From NCBI GenBank assembly GCA_035279705.1, contig DATEHG010000101.1, positions 1 through 59,101 of the forward strand: a stretch of DNA of 59,101 nt, in the 5' to 3' direction. Numbering within the stretch: the stretch's first letter is position 1; each line of letters opens with the position of its first letter. The stretch is from DATEHG01 sp035279705 (lineage in GTDB: Bacteria > Gemmatimonadota > Gemmatimonadetes > Gemmatimonadales > GWC2-71-9). Of the stretch, positions 17,532-25,719 are shown in pieces. The translations under genes were made by a program, and so were the position numbers. The notes beneath the pieces are model-generated. The model did no database searches. It saw nothing but the letters and a program-made list of their open reading frames with translations, and was not told the origin of the DNA.

Positions 17532-19331
17532 TCAGTCCACCTGAAGAACGGCCAAAAACGCCTCCTGCGGAATTTCGACCGAGCCCAGCTGCTTCATCCG
17601 CTTCTTTCCTTCCTTCTGCTTCTCCAGCAGCTTGCGCTTGCGGGTGATGTCGCCCCCGTAGCACTTGGCCAGCACGTCCTTGCGCAGGGCCGAAATGGTT
17701 TCCCGCGCGATCACCTTGCCGCCGATCGCCGCCTGGATTGCCACGGCAAACAGCTGGCGCGGAATCAGCTCCTTGAGCTTTTCCGCCACCTTGCGGCCCC
17801 ACTCGTACGCCTTGTCGCGGTGGATGATCACGCTGAAGGCGTCGATCGGATCGCCGTTGATCATCATGTCGAGCCTGACCAGCTCCGACGCGCGATAGCC
17901 CGCCAGCTCGTAGTCCAGCGACGCGTAGCCGCGCGAGAGCCCCTTCAGCTTGTCGTAGAAGTCGAGCACGATCTCGGCCAGCGGGAATTCCCAGTCGAAC
18001 TCCACCCGCGTGGCATCCAGGTACTTCATGCCCAGGTACACGCCGCGGCGGTCCTGACCCAGCTTCATGATGCCGCCGATGTATTCGGCGGGCGCCATGA
18101 TCCTGGCCTTCACCACCGGCTCCTCGATCCGCTCGATGTTGGCGGGGTCGGGCAGCAGCGAGGGGCTCTCCAGCAGCATCATGGTGCCGTCGGTGAGGAA
18201 GACGTGGAACTCCACCGTCGGCACCGTGCTGAGCAGGTCGAGATTGAATTCGCGCTCCAGCCGCTCCTGCACGATCTCCATGTGCAGCAGCCCCAGGAAC
18301 CCGCAGCGGAATCCGAAGCCGAGGGCTGTCGACGATTCCGGCTCGTAGTGCAGACTGGCATCGTTGAGCTTGAGTTTTTCCAGCGCGTCCCGCAGTCCCT
18401 CGTACTGGTCGGAATCGGTCGGGTATAGCCCGGCGAAGACCATCGACTTCACGTCCCGGTAGCCGGCCAGCAGGTCGGTGGCGCGTTCGTGGGCATCGAG
18501 GATCGTATCGCCAACGCGGGTGTCACTCACGCTCCGCAGGCTGGCCACGACGTAGCCGACCTCTCCCGCCTCCAGCACCTCGGTGGGCCGCTGGCCCAGC
18601 TGGAGGTAGCCCACCTCGTCCACCGTGTAGCTGTCGTCAGGGTGCGCGCCAAAGGCGATGTCCATGCCCTTGCGGAGCGCACCGTCCACCACCCGCACGC
18701 TGGGAATCGCGCCACGATAGCGGTCGAAGTAAGTGTCGAAGATCAGGGCGCGGAGCGGGGCATCTTCCTTTCCGGCCGGGGGCGGGACGCGGGCGACGAT
18801 GGCCTCGAGCAACTCGGGCACGCCGGTGCCTTCCTTGGCGGAAACGGTGAGAATTTCCTCCCGGCGGGCACCGATCAGGTCGATGATCTCCTTGGCGCGG
18901 CGTTCGGGCTCGGCGCCGGGGAGGTCGATCTTGTTGAGCACCGGAATGATTTCCAGCCCGGCGTCGAGCGCGAGAAACAGGTTGGACAGCGTCTGCGCCT
19001 GGACACCCTGGGTCGCGTCGACCACCAGGATGGCACCCTCGCAGGCCGCCAGCGACCGGGACACCTCGTAGGTGAAGTCGACATGCCCGGGCGTGTCGAT
19101 CAGGTTGAGCTCGTACTCCCGGCCATCGCGGCCCCGGTAGCTCATCCGTACGGCATTGAGCTTGATGGTGATGCCCCGCTCGCGCTCGAGGTCCATGGTG
19201 TCGAGCAGCTGTTCCCGCATCAGCCGCTTCTCCACCGCACCGGTCGCCTCGATGAGGCGGTCCGCCAGGGTGCTCTTGCCGTGGTCGATGTGGGCGACGA
19301 TGCAGAAATTGCGGATGCGGGACTGTGACAT
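17532..19331 (-). CDS. lepA: Elongation factor 4 (LepA)
   Basis: 599 residues from the ATG at 19331, the same length as E. coli LepA; a TTG 9 bases upstream would add three residues. A ribosome-associated GTPase proposed to back-translocate or remodel stalled ribosomes. The G-domain motifs are AHIDHGKSTLADRL, RGITIK, DTPGHVDF and NKIDLPGA. The LepA-specific C-terminus is present (MKQLGSVEIPQEAFLAVL). It heads the minus-strand series running toward envC, with a 34-base gap to the GT9 gene. Confidence 0.98.
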   Translation of the reverse strand: MSQSRIRNFCIVAHIDHGKSTLADRLIEATGAVEKRLMREQLLDTMDLERERGITIKLNAVRMSYRGRDGREYELNLIDTPGHVDFTYEVSRSLAACEGAILVVDATQGVQAQTLSNLFLALDAGLEIIPVLNKIDLPGAEPERRAKEIIDLIGARREEILTVSAKEGTGVPELLEAIVARVPPPAGKEDAPLRALIFDTYFDRYRGAIPSVRVVDGALRKGMDIAFGAHPDDSYTVDEVGYLQLGQRPTEVLEAGEVGYVVASLRSVSDTRVGDTILDAHERATDLLAGYRDVKSMVFAGLYPTDSDQYEGLRDALEKLKLNDASLHYEPESSTALGFGFRCGFLGLLHMEIVQERLEREFNLDLLSTVPTVEFHVFLTDGTMMLLESPSLLPDPANIERIEEPVVKARIMAPAEYIGGIMKLGQDRRGVYLGMKYLDATRVEFDWEFPLAEIVLDFYDKLKGLSRGYASLDYELAGYRASELVRLDMMINGDPIDAFSVIIHRDKAYEWGRKVAEKLKELIPRQLFAVAIQAAIGGKVIARETISALRKDVLAKCYGGDITRKRKLLEKQKEGKKRMKQLGSVEIPQEAFLAVLQVD

Positions 19332-19372
19332 GCGAGACAATATAACGGAATGAGATCGGGGTACGACGTACT

Positions 19373-19400
19373 GGAGAAAGGAGAAGGGGGAAAGGAGTGG
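19373..19400. repeat. Purine heptamer array, GGAGAAA-like x4
   Basis: GGAGAAA, GGAGAAG, GGGGAAA, GGAGTGG in 7-base register, between the lepA start and the end of the CMD gene. It is in rough inverse orientation to the CCTCTCT units at 19421-19441, so the two could pair imperfectly. Confidence 0.65.
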
Positions 19401-19420
19401 GGCCTCTTTCCCGAGCTTTT

Positions 19421-19441
19421 CCTCTCTCCTCTCTCCTCTCT
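19421..19441. repeat. Heptamer array, CCTCTCT x3, abutting a stop codon
   Basis: Three perfect CCTCTCT units. On the minus strand the last unit shares bases with the TAG stop of the CMD-family gene (19440-19442), so the array starts at the stop codon. Confidence 0.88.
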
Positions 19442-19790
19442 ACTTGTTTGCGGCTCGCACCTCCTCCAGCCGCGCGACCGCCCGCCGCAGATGCGGAATC
19501 ACGATGCTGCCACCCACCACCAGCCCCACCGCGAAGATTTCCTGGAATTCCTCGTCGGTCACCCCCTCCTCGGCGCAGCGGATCACGTGGTAGGTGATGC
19601 AGTCGTCGCACCGCAGCACCAGGGAGGAGACCAGCCCGAGCATCTCCTTGGTGCGGGTACCGAGGGCGCCCGGTTCATACGCCCGGTGGTCGAGGGCGAA
19701 GAAGCGGTTGATCGTCAGGTTGCCGCCGCCCAGGATCGTCTCGTTCATCCGGGTGCGGAAAGTGTTGAACGCTTCGAGGGTGTCGGCCAT
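19440..19790 (-). CDS. Carboxymuconolactone decarboxylase / AhpD-like protein
   Basis: 116 residues from the ATG at 19790 (MADTLEAFNTFRTRMNE); starts further upstream would add an unlikely Pro-rich leader. A small all-helical protein with the redox CxxC of AhpD-like members (RCDDCITYH), where the two Cys and following His carry out peroxide-linked disulfide chemistry or act as a reductase partner. The family also includes true gamma-carboxymuconolactone decarboxylases, which usually lack this motif. It is probably cytosolic. There is no peroxiredoxin gene in the window to pair with it. Confidence 0.87.
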   Translation of the reverse strand: MADTLEAFNTFRTRMNETILGGGNLTINRFFALDHRAYEPGALGTRTKEMLGLVSSLVLRCDDCITYHVIRCAEEGVTDEEFQEIFAVGLVVGGSIVIPHLRRAVARLEEVRAANK

Positions 19791-19865
19791 CGGTGACTCG
19801 GAAGGTTGGGGGTATGGATCCTGTGGTGAAAAGAGAACGGGGAGCACGGTCAAAGACCAGTGCCC

Positions 19866-19893
19866 CCCTCTCAGTTCTTACCTCTCACCTCTC
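19866..19893. repeat. Degenerate pyrimidine heptamers next to M28 stop
   Basis: CCCTCTC, AGTTCTT, ACCTCTC, ACCTCTC in 7-base register, followed 4 bases later by CTA, the TAG stop of the M28 peptidase gene on the minus strand. It is weaker than the other arrays. Confidence 0.6.
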
Positions 19894-19897
19894 GCCC

Positions 19898-21442
19898 CTA
19901 CTGAGCCCCCTTCACGATCTTCTGGTAACTCTCCGGATTCCATTTGGGCCGCGCCGGGTTGTTGGCCACATCCTGACCCAGGTAGAAGAGCAGCTGGAGC
20001 AGGCGCGCCTCCTTCTCGGCGTCGATCTTGTCCGGCGAATCGCTCGCCTTGTGGTAGTCCTCGTGGAGCCCGGTGGTGAAGAACAGGATCGGGATCCCCT
20101 TGCGGGCAAAGGTGTAGTGATCCGAGCGAAAGTAGAGATTTTCCTGCGGCCAGAGATCGGCGACCGGCCGCATGCCGAGCTCGGGATGGCGGGCATTCAC
20201 CGAGTCGAGCGTGGCGCCGAGATCGGAGTGCTCCCGGCCGATCGCCACGACGGTGTCCTTCCAGTTCCGCCCGATCATGTCGATGTTGAGATCGGCCACG
20301 ATCGAATCGAGCGGCACCGTGGGGTGCTCCACGAAATAGCTGCTCCCCCAAAGCCCCTTCTCCTCGCCGCTCACGCCGATGAAGAGCATCGAGCGCTTCG
20401 GGCGCGCCTTCTTCTGACTGAACGCTTCGGCCAGTTCCACCACCCCGACCGTGCCGGAGCCGTCGTCATCGGCACCATTGCAGATCGAGTCCGCCCCCAT
20501 CGCCTCGCACTGTCCGCCCGCCACCCCGATGTGATCCATGTGCGCCGAGAACGCCACGTAGGTCGCGGCCAGCTTCTTGTCGCTGCCATCCAGCCGTCCC
20601 ACGACCACGGGGGCCGTGGCCCGGTCGATCACGCTGTCCCTGATGGTGAGGCTTCCGGTCCAGTCCGGCAGCGGCTGCGCCACGGTGGCCGGCGCGGCCC
20701 GGAGGTCGCTGAAGTTCTGCGCCGCCGCCGGAAACTGGCTGGTGATTTCGCGCTCGGGCACTTCGAGCACGACCGGTCCGCCGCCAGACATCTCGCCTTC
20801 TCGGCTGACCCGGGGTTTCGACTGGCCGGCCAGCCGGCCGGCGAACGTCACCGGGTCGGTGGGTGTGACCACGACGATGACCCTGGCGCCCCCCTGGATC
20901 ATGACCCCGGCCGCGGCCTGCAGTCCCGGCGGCAGCTTGTCGAGATCGAGCGGCCACACCACGATCTTGTCCTTGAAGTCGTCGGCCTTGAGATCCTTGG
21001 CGTCGGCCATGGTGCTCACCAGCACCACTCCGCCGCTGACCTCCGTGGCGGCGGACGAACCGTCGAGAATCCGGGCGCTGCTGGCGAAGGGGAGGGCGAT
21101 CTGGCTCCCGTCGGCACTGCCGAAGGTGAGCACCGACTGGGCAGGCAGGAGCTGGCGCCGAAGCAGCGGCAGGCGCACAAACCAGGTCCCGTTCTCCCCG
21201 TTCGGCTTGAGGCCGAAGCGCTGGAATTCCGCCGCGACGTACTGCGCCGTCATCTCGAGACCCGGGCTCGGCGTGTCCCGGCCCCGCATGGAATCATCGG
21301 CGATGATGAAAATGCGCCGCTTCACATCCGCTTCGGTGATGGTGCCGGCCGCCTTGGCCAGATCCTTGGGGGACTGGGCGGCGAGCGGGCCGGTGGCCAG
21401 GAGCAGGGCGACGGCCGCCCAGCCCCGCGCGCCCGGGTTCAC
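19898..21442 (-). CDS. M28-family zinc aminopeptidase, exported (copy 1)
   Basis: 514 residues from the GTG at 21442, which overlaps the stop of the paralogue upstream (GTGA). A signal peptide is visible (AAVALLLATGPLAAQ). The M28 metal ligands occur in order: SAHMDHIG, GADDDGSG, SGEEKGLWGS, DMIGRNWKD and DHYTFARKG, giving a two-zinc aminopeptidase site. A PA-like inserted domain occupies about residues 110-215. It is likely a periplasmic or secreted enzyme that takes residues off peptide N-termini for nutrition. Together with the next gene it is a tandem duplication. Confidence 0.93.
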   Translation of the reverse strand: MNPGARGWAAVALLLATGPLAAQSPKDLAKAAGTITEADVKRRIFIIADDSMRGRDTPSPGLEMTAQYVAAEFQRFGLKPNGENGTWFVRLPLLRRQLLPAQSVLTFGSADGSQIALPFASSARILDGSSAATEVSGGVVLVSTMADAKDLKADDFKDKIVVWPLDLDKLPPGLQAAAGVMIQGGARVIVVVTPTDPVTFAGRLAGQSKPRVSREGEMSGGGPVVLEVPEREITSQFPAAAQNFSDLRAAPATVAQPLPDWTGSLTIRDSVIDRATAPVVVGRLDGSDKKLAATYVAFSAHMDHIGVAGGQCEAMGADSICNGADDDGSGTVGVVELAEAFSQKKARPKRSMLFIGVSGEEKGLWGSSYFVEHPTVPLDSIVADLNIDMIGRNWKDTVVAIGREHSDLGATLDSVNARHPELGMRPVADLWPQENLYFRSDHYTFARKGIPILFFTTGLHEDYHKASDSPDKIDAEKEARLLQLLFYLGQDVANNPARPKWNPESYQKIVKGAQ

Positions 21443-22989
21443 TTGGCCCCCTCCACGATCTTCTTGTAGCTCTCGGGGTTCCACACCGGCCGGGCGGTCG
21501 TATTGGCGACTTCCTGGCCGAGGTAGAACAGCAGCTGGAGGATCCGCGACTCCTTTTCGGCGTCGAGCTTGTCCGGCGAATCGCTGACCTGGTGGTAGTC
21601 CTCGTGGGTGCCGTTGAAGAAGAAGAGAATCGGCACGCCCTTCCGGGCGAAGTTGTAGTGGTCGGAGCGGAAGTAGAAGTTCTCCTGCGGCCAGCGATCG
21701 TCGATGGCGGTCATGTGCAGCTCGGGATGCGCCGCGTTGACCCGGCCCAGCGTGGTGCCGAGGTCGGAATGCTCGCGGCCGATGGCCACGATGGTGTCCT
21801 TCCAGTTGCGGCCGATCATGTCGATGTTGAGATCGGCGACGACCTGCGCCAGCGGCACCGGCGGATGGTCCACCAGGTAGCTGCTGCCCCACAGGCCCTT
21901 CTCCTCGCCGCTTACCGTGATGAAGAGCATCGACCGCCGTGGCCGGGCGCCCTTCTGGCCGAACGCTTCGGCCAGCTCCATCACGCCGACGGTGCCCGAG
22001 CCGTCATCATCGGCGCCGTTGCAGATCGAGTCCGCGCCCACCGCCCGGCACTGGCCGCTCACCCCGGCAACACCCACATGGTCCATGTGGGCCGAATAGG
22101 CCACGTACTCCTTCTTCAGCACCGGATCGGTGCCCTCGAGCACTCCCACCGTGATCGGCGCCAGCGCCTCCGAGAGTACCTCTTCGCGCGCGTGCACCAT
22201 CACCTTGAGCGCGGGCAGCGGCTCGACGAACAGATCCGAGCGGCTCCGGATGGCGTCCGGCTGGATCAGGTTGGTGGTGAGGAGGTCGAGAATGGCGCGC
22301 TCATGCACTTCGACCACCGGGGCGCTCTTCTTGCCCGGCACCGGAGGCTCGACCCGGTCGGTGCGCGGTGCGGTGGCCTGGGCGATGATCTGGGCCAGCT
22401 GCACCGTATCGCGATTGGTCACGATGACGACCGCGGCGGCCCGGCCGATCAGCGCGTCCAGTGTCGGCCGGACCGTGGCCGGCCGCGGTTTGCTGTAGTC
22501 GAGGATCAGGATCGCGGTCTTGCCCGCCAGATCGAGTCCGCCCACGGCGGCGGGATCGAGCGCCCCACCGATCACGACTGCCGGTCCGCCGACTTCGCCG
22601 GCCGGGACCTCGTTTTCCCGCCAGAACGCGTCCCGGGTGAACGAGACGTCCCGGTCCACGCCGCCCGCGATGAACCCGACATGGCTCCCGGCACCGTCGA
22701 ACCGGGTGCGTCGCACCTGGTACTTCACGAACCAGCTGCCATCCATGCCGCCCGGCTTGAGGCCAGCCTTCTTGAACTGATCCGCCACGTATTGCGCCGT
22801 GAGGTCGAGCCCGCGGCTCGGCGTATCCCGCCCCTGCATCGAATCATCGGCGATGATGAAGATCCGCTTCCGGACATCGGCTTCGGTGATCGTGGCTGCC
22901 GCGCTCTTCAGCGCGGGCGAAGTCTGCGCGGCAAGGGCGAGAGGCAGTGCGAACACCGCCACCGGGGAGAGAGCGATCAGTCTGCGCAT
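21439..22989 (-). CDS. M28-family zinc aminopeptidase, exported (copy 2)
   Basis: 516 residues with a clear signal peptide (LIALSPVAVFALPLALAAQ). The zinc ligands match copy 1: SAHMDHVG, GADDDGSG, SGEEKGLWGS, DMIGRNWKD and DHYNFARKG. The N-terminal lead-in (ITEADVRKRIFIIADDSMQG) and C-terminal half are nearly the same as in copy 1, while the middle (about 110-280, PA-like) has diverged strongly, which may change substrate choice or regulation. It is upstream of copy 1 and overlaps it by 4 bases, so both are made from one transcript. Confidence 0.93.
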   Translation of the reverse strand: MRRLIALSPVAVFALPLALAAQTSPALKSAAATITEADVRKRIFIIADDSMQGRDTPSRGLDLTAQYVADQFKKAGLKPGGMDGSWFVKYQVRRTRFDGAGSHVGFIAGGVDRDVSFTRDAFWRENEVPAGEVGGPAVVIGGALDPAAVGGLDLAGKTAILILDYSKPRPATVRPTLDALIGRAAAVVIVTNRDTVQLAQIIAQATAPRTDRVEPPVPGKKSAPVVEVHERAILDLLTTNLIQPDAIRSRSDLFVEPLPALKVMVHAREEVLSEALAPITVGVLEGTDPVLKKEYVAYSAHMDHVGVAGVSGQCRAVGADSICNGADDDGSGTVGVMELAEAFGQKGARPRRSMLFITVSGEEKGLWGSSYLVDHPPVPLAQVVADLNIDMIGRNWKDTIVAIGREHSDLGTTLGRVNAAHPELHMTAIDDRWPQENFYFRSDHYNFARKGVPILFFFNGTHEDYHQVSDSPDKLDAEKESRILQLLFYLGQEVANTTARPVWNPESYKKIVEGAK

Positions 22990-23095
22990 GTATCCGTGGG
23001 GTCGAGGGATGCCCGGGCCACGACGGGTGGCCGGCGGGGCGGAAAGATAATGCCCGGTCGCGAGGTGTACGGCCGGGCATCTGGTGGAGTTTCGG

Positions 23096-24595
23096 TCAGG
23101 GCTTGCGGCGTCTCAGCTCAGGAGCGCCGGTGGCCCGGGAAGGTGGAGAAGACGAACCGGACTGGGCCGACGGACGCGGCGCACTTCGGGGCTCGGCGTT
23201 GTGCTGGGGGCGATCGTCGCGGCGCGGCTCCGCGCGTCCCTGGCTCTGCGGTGGGCGGGGCTCGATCGCCGGTCTCCGGTCAGGGCCGGACCGGTTGTCC
23301 GGCGCGGAAGGATGATCCTCACCGCCGCGGCGAATGGGCCGCTGCTCCTGGCCGCCATTGTTCGAACCAGTGGATGGGCGGTCCTGGCCTCCCCCCGACC
23401 AACCCTGGTCGCCCCGGCGCTCGGGGCGATGGCCCTGGCCCTGATGGTCGCCGTCGTTGCCACCGCGTCCGTGGCCATTGTCTCCGCCAGTGTCATGGCC
23501 GTCGTCGTCCCGTCCGCGCGGCCGGTCCCCTCCATTGTGGTGGCCATTGTCGTCGCCACCGCCGTGATGCCCGTTGTCGTCGCCGCCATGGTGATCGCCA
23601 TCGTGGCCGCCGCCATCACCGTGACCGTCCCCGTCCCGGGTCCCCGGACGATCATAGGGATTGCGATTGCGTGGATCAGGGCGCCGGCCGCCTCCGCCAA
23701 CAGGGATGGAGACGCTGCCACGCCCGCCGACATCGACACCGGTGCGCCCGCGATCGGGGATACTCCGCCCATCGGAGCCACGGGGGCGGAAAGGCTCCCG
23801 GCTCACATAAGGAGAGGAAGCGTTATAGTCCCGGAAGACGTATCGGGGGCCCGGATGGAGAGGCCGGGGGTAGACGACCGCCGTGCCGTAGTAGCGGTAG
23901 GGGTAGTAATAAGGATCGTCGTAGATCACGATCCGGTACTGGGAACAGAAGTGGTCATAGGGGTTCCAGGCCCAGTAGCTGGCGTAGGCGTGGCAGTCAT
24001 AGCAGACGAAGCGCGGGTAGTCGTAGTGCTGCTCGACATCGTAGCTCGCCATGTCGTAGTCCCAGCTGCCGTCCGGTGCGATCTGCGCCGCCAGATCGGT
24101 GACCGCGACGTAGGGGTCTTCCCGGACCCGGCCGTCGGCGATGGTCCGGTAGTCCCAGTGGCCACTGGTTACGAGGCCATCGTAGGTGAATGGATCGGTG
24201 GACGAGATGGCGAAGACGTATCCCTGGCCCGGCGCATCGTTCACGTCGAAGGCGCCGTTGCCGTCCCGGCCCAGCACCTCGAAGGCCTGCCCGCCGCGGG
24301 CGAAGTTGTCGTCGTCGGGATCGATCGGAAACAGGACGCGCACGCGTCCGTCGGTATCGATGCGCAGCACCGTCACGTAGGAATCCCGGTCGGCCTTGAT
24401 GTAGACCTGCGCGCGATCCCCCCGATGAAACGGATCCTGCTGGTTGAGCCAGACCGAGATCCTGGCTTTGTCGGAGGCAAGGTGGCGGGCCGAGGAAATC
24501 CAGGCCGGCCGCGAAATGACCGGGGTGGTGGGGATCGGATTGGCGGCGGACCCGGCAAGCAGGGGCACCATCCACAGGGCGGTGAAGGAAGACAT
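23096..24595 (-). CDS. DUF4384 exported protein with Gly/Asp/His-rich tail
   Basis: 499 residues from the ATG at 24595. A short signal-like N-terminus (LWMVPLLAGSAA) is followed by a DUF4384 domain at about 40-140 (RAQVYIKADRDSYVTVLRID, RVRVLFPID), a beta-sandwich of unknown function. A Tyr-rich middle contains one CYDCH motif (CxxCH). From about residue 290 the protein is low-complexity, with Gly, Asp, His, Arg and Asn in repeats such as GHHGGGDDNGHH, then a Pro/Arg/Gln-rich end. The His/Asp-rich part could bind metal or polyanions. It is divergent from the DUF58 gene and the function is unknown. Confidence 0.75.
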   Translation of the reverse strand: MSSFTALWMVPLLAGSAANPIPTTPVISRPAWISSARHLASDKARISVWLNQQDPFHRGDRAQVYIKADRDSYVTVLRIDTDGRVRVLFPIDPDDDNFARGGQAFEVLGRDGNGAFDVNDAPGQGYVFAISSTDPFTYDGLVTSGHWDYRTIADGRVREDPYVAVTDLAAQIAPDGSWDYDMASYDVEQHYDYPRFVCYDCHAYASYWAWNPYDHFCSQYRIVIYDDPYYYPYRYYGTAVVYPRPLHPGPRYVFRDYNASSPYVSREPFRPRGSDGRSIPDRGRTGVDVGGRGSVSIPVGGGGRRPDPRNRNPYDRPGTRDGDGHGDGGGHDGDHHGGDDNGHHGGGDDNGHHNGGDRPRGRDDDGHDTGGDNGHGRGGNDGDHQGQGHRPERRGDQGWSGGGQDRPSTGSNNGGQEQRPIRRGGEDHPSAPDNRSGPDRRPAIEPRPPQSQGRAEPRRDDRPQHNAEPRSAPRPSAQSGSSSPPSRATGAPELRRRKP

Positions 24596-24792
24596 GGCGC
24601 AACTCGCATGATTGGGAAGACGGGCCTCCCAAAAGCAGGCCTCATGCCGTTGGTGAGAAATTCCAAGATGTTGACAGGCTTGGACTTGCGTGAGGACGTG
24701 GTGTACCCCTTGGGCCGGCAGGCGTCCTCTCGATGGGACACTGGCGCCCCTCGTTGACTTCACCCCCGCCGCCACCCTACGTTGCCCGCCGC

Positions 24793-25719
24793 ATGACTCA
24801 GCCCGATCGGAGTTCCGGCCGTTTCCGGCTGGATCTCCTTGACCCACTCGAAGCCTCCCGGCTGGCCGGACTGGAACTCTTCACCGAAGGGGTGGTGGAG
24901 GGCTTCCTGACCGGCCTGCATCGTTCCCCCCGGCGCGGGTTCTCCGTCGAGTTCACCGAGCACCGGATGTACCAGCCGGGCGACGAGCCGCGCTATCTGG
25001 ACTGGAAGGTCCTGGCCAGGAGCGGGCGCCTCTACGTGAAGCAGTTCGAGGAGGAAACCAATCTCCGGGCGATGCTGCTGCTCGACGTGAGCCGGTCCAT
25101 GGCGTGGACGGGACGCCCTGGCCAGGTGCTGCCGAAGCTCGAGTACGCTCGCCGCCTGGCGGCCGCACTCAGTCTCGTCCTCCTCCGCCAGCGGGACGCT
25201 ACCGGGCTGATCGCTTTCGACGACCAGGTTCGCGCGGTGCTGCCGCCGCGGGCCCGCATGGCGCAGTTTCGCCAACTGACGACGACCCTTGCGGGCCTGC
25301 AGGCCGGGCAGCTCACGGCGGCCGCGCCGGCTCTCGAGCGGGTGCTGCAGCTGCTGCGCCGGCGGGGACTGGTGGTGCTGATCTCGGATCTCCTGTTCGA
25401 CCCTCCAGCGGCGCTGGCCGCCATGCGGTTTCTGCGGCATCGCGGCCACCTCGTGATGGTGTTCCACCTGCTCGATCCCGGTGAACTCGAACTCGAAGGT
25501 CCCGCCGAAGCGAGATTCGAGGATCCCGAGACCCGCACCTCAGTGGTACTGAGGCCCCGCGAGTGGGCCGCGATGTACCGCCAGACGGTCGAAACGGCGG
25601 TGTCCGACTGGCGCACCGCCTGCCTGAGTCTCGGGATCAACTATCACCGGATTACGACCGACACCCCGTTCGGCCTGGCGCTTCGCGAGGCGCTGGCCAC
25701 CTCCGCAGGCCTCGCGTGA
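24793..25719 (+). CDS. DUF58 domain protein
   Basis: 308 residues from the ATG at 24793. The DUF58 core is clear: YQPGDEPRYLDWKVLARSG followed by KQFEEE and the von Willebrand A-like LLLDVSRSM (MIDAS DxSxS). In most genomes these proteins are encoded beside a MoxR AAA+ ATPase and BatA/BatB membrane proteins and help assemble or protect envelope complexes. Here the BatA-like gene follows with a GTGA overlap, but no MoxR gene is upstream; a divergent DUF4384 gene is there instead. It lacks the N-terminal membrane helices some DUF58 proteins have, so it is probably cytosolic. Confidence 0.9.
   Translation: MTQPDRSSGRFRLDLLDPLEASRLAGLELFTEGVVEGFLTGLHRSPRRGFSVEFTEHRMYQPGDEPRYLDWKVLARSGRLYVKQFEEETNLRAMLLLDVSRSMAWTGRPGQVLPKLEYARRLAAALSLVLLRQRDATGLIAFDDQVRAVLPPRARMAQFRQLTTTLAGLQAGQLTAAAPALERVLQLLRRRGLVVLISDLLFDPPAALAAMRFLRHRGHLVMVFHLLDPGELELEGPAEARFEDPETRTSVVLRPREWAAMYRQTVETAVSDWRTACLSLGINYHRITTDTPFGLALREALATSAGLA

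Noticed and set aside
24650..24720. Promoter with TTGACA upstream of the DUF58 gene
   Set aside because: TTGACA is present at about 24672, but no acceptable -10 box lies 16-18 bases downstream.
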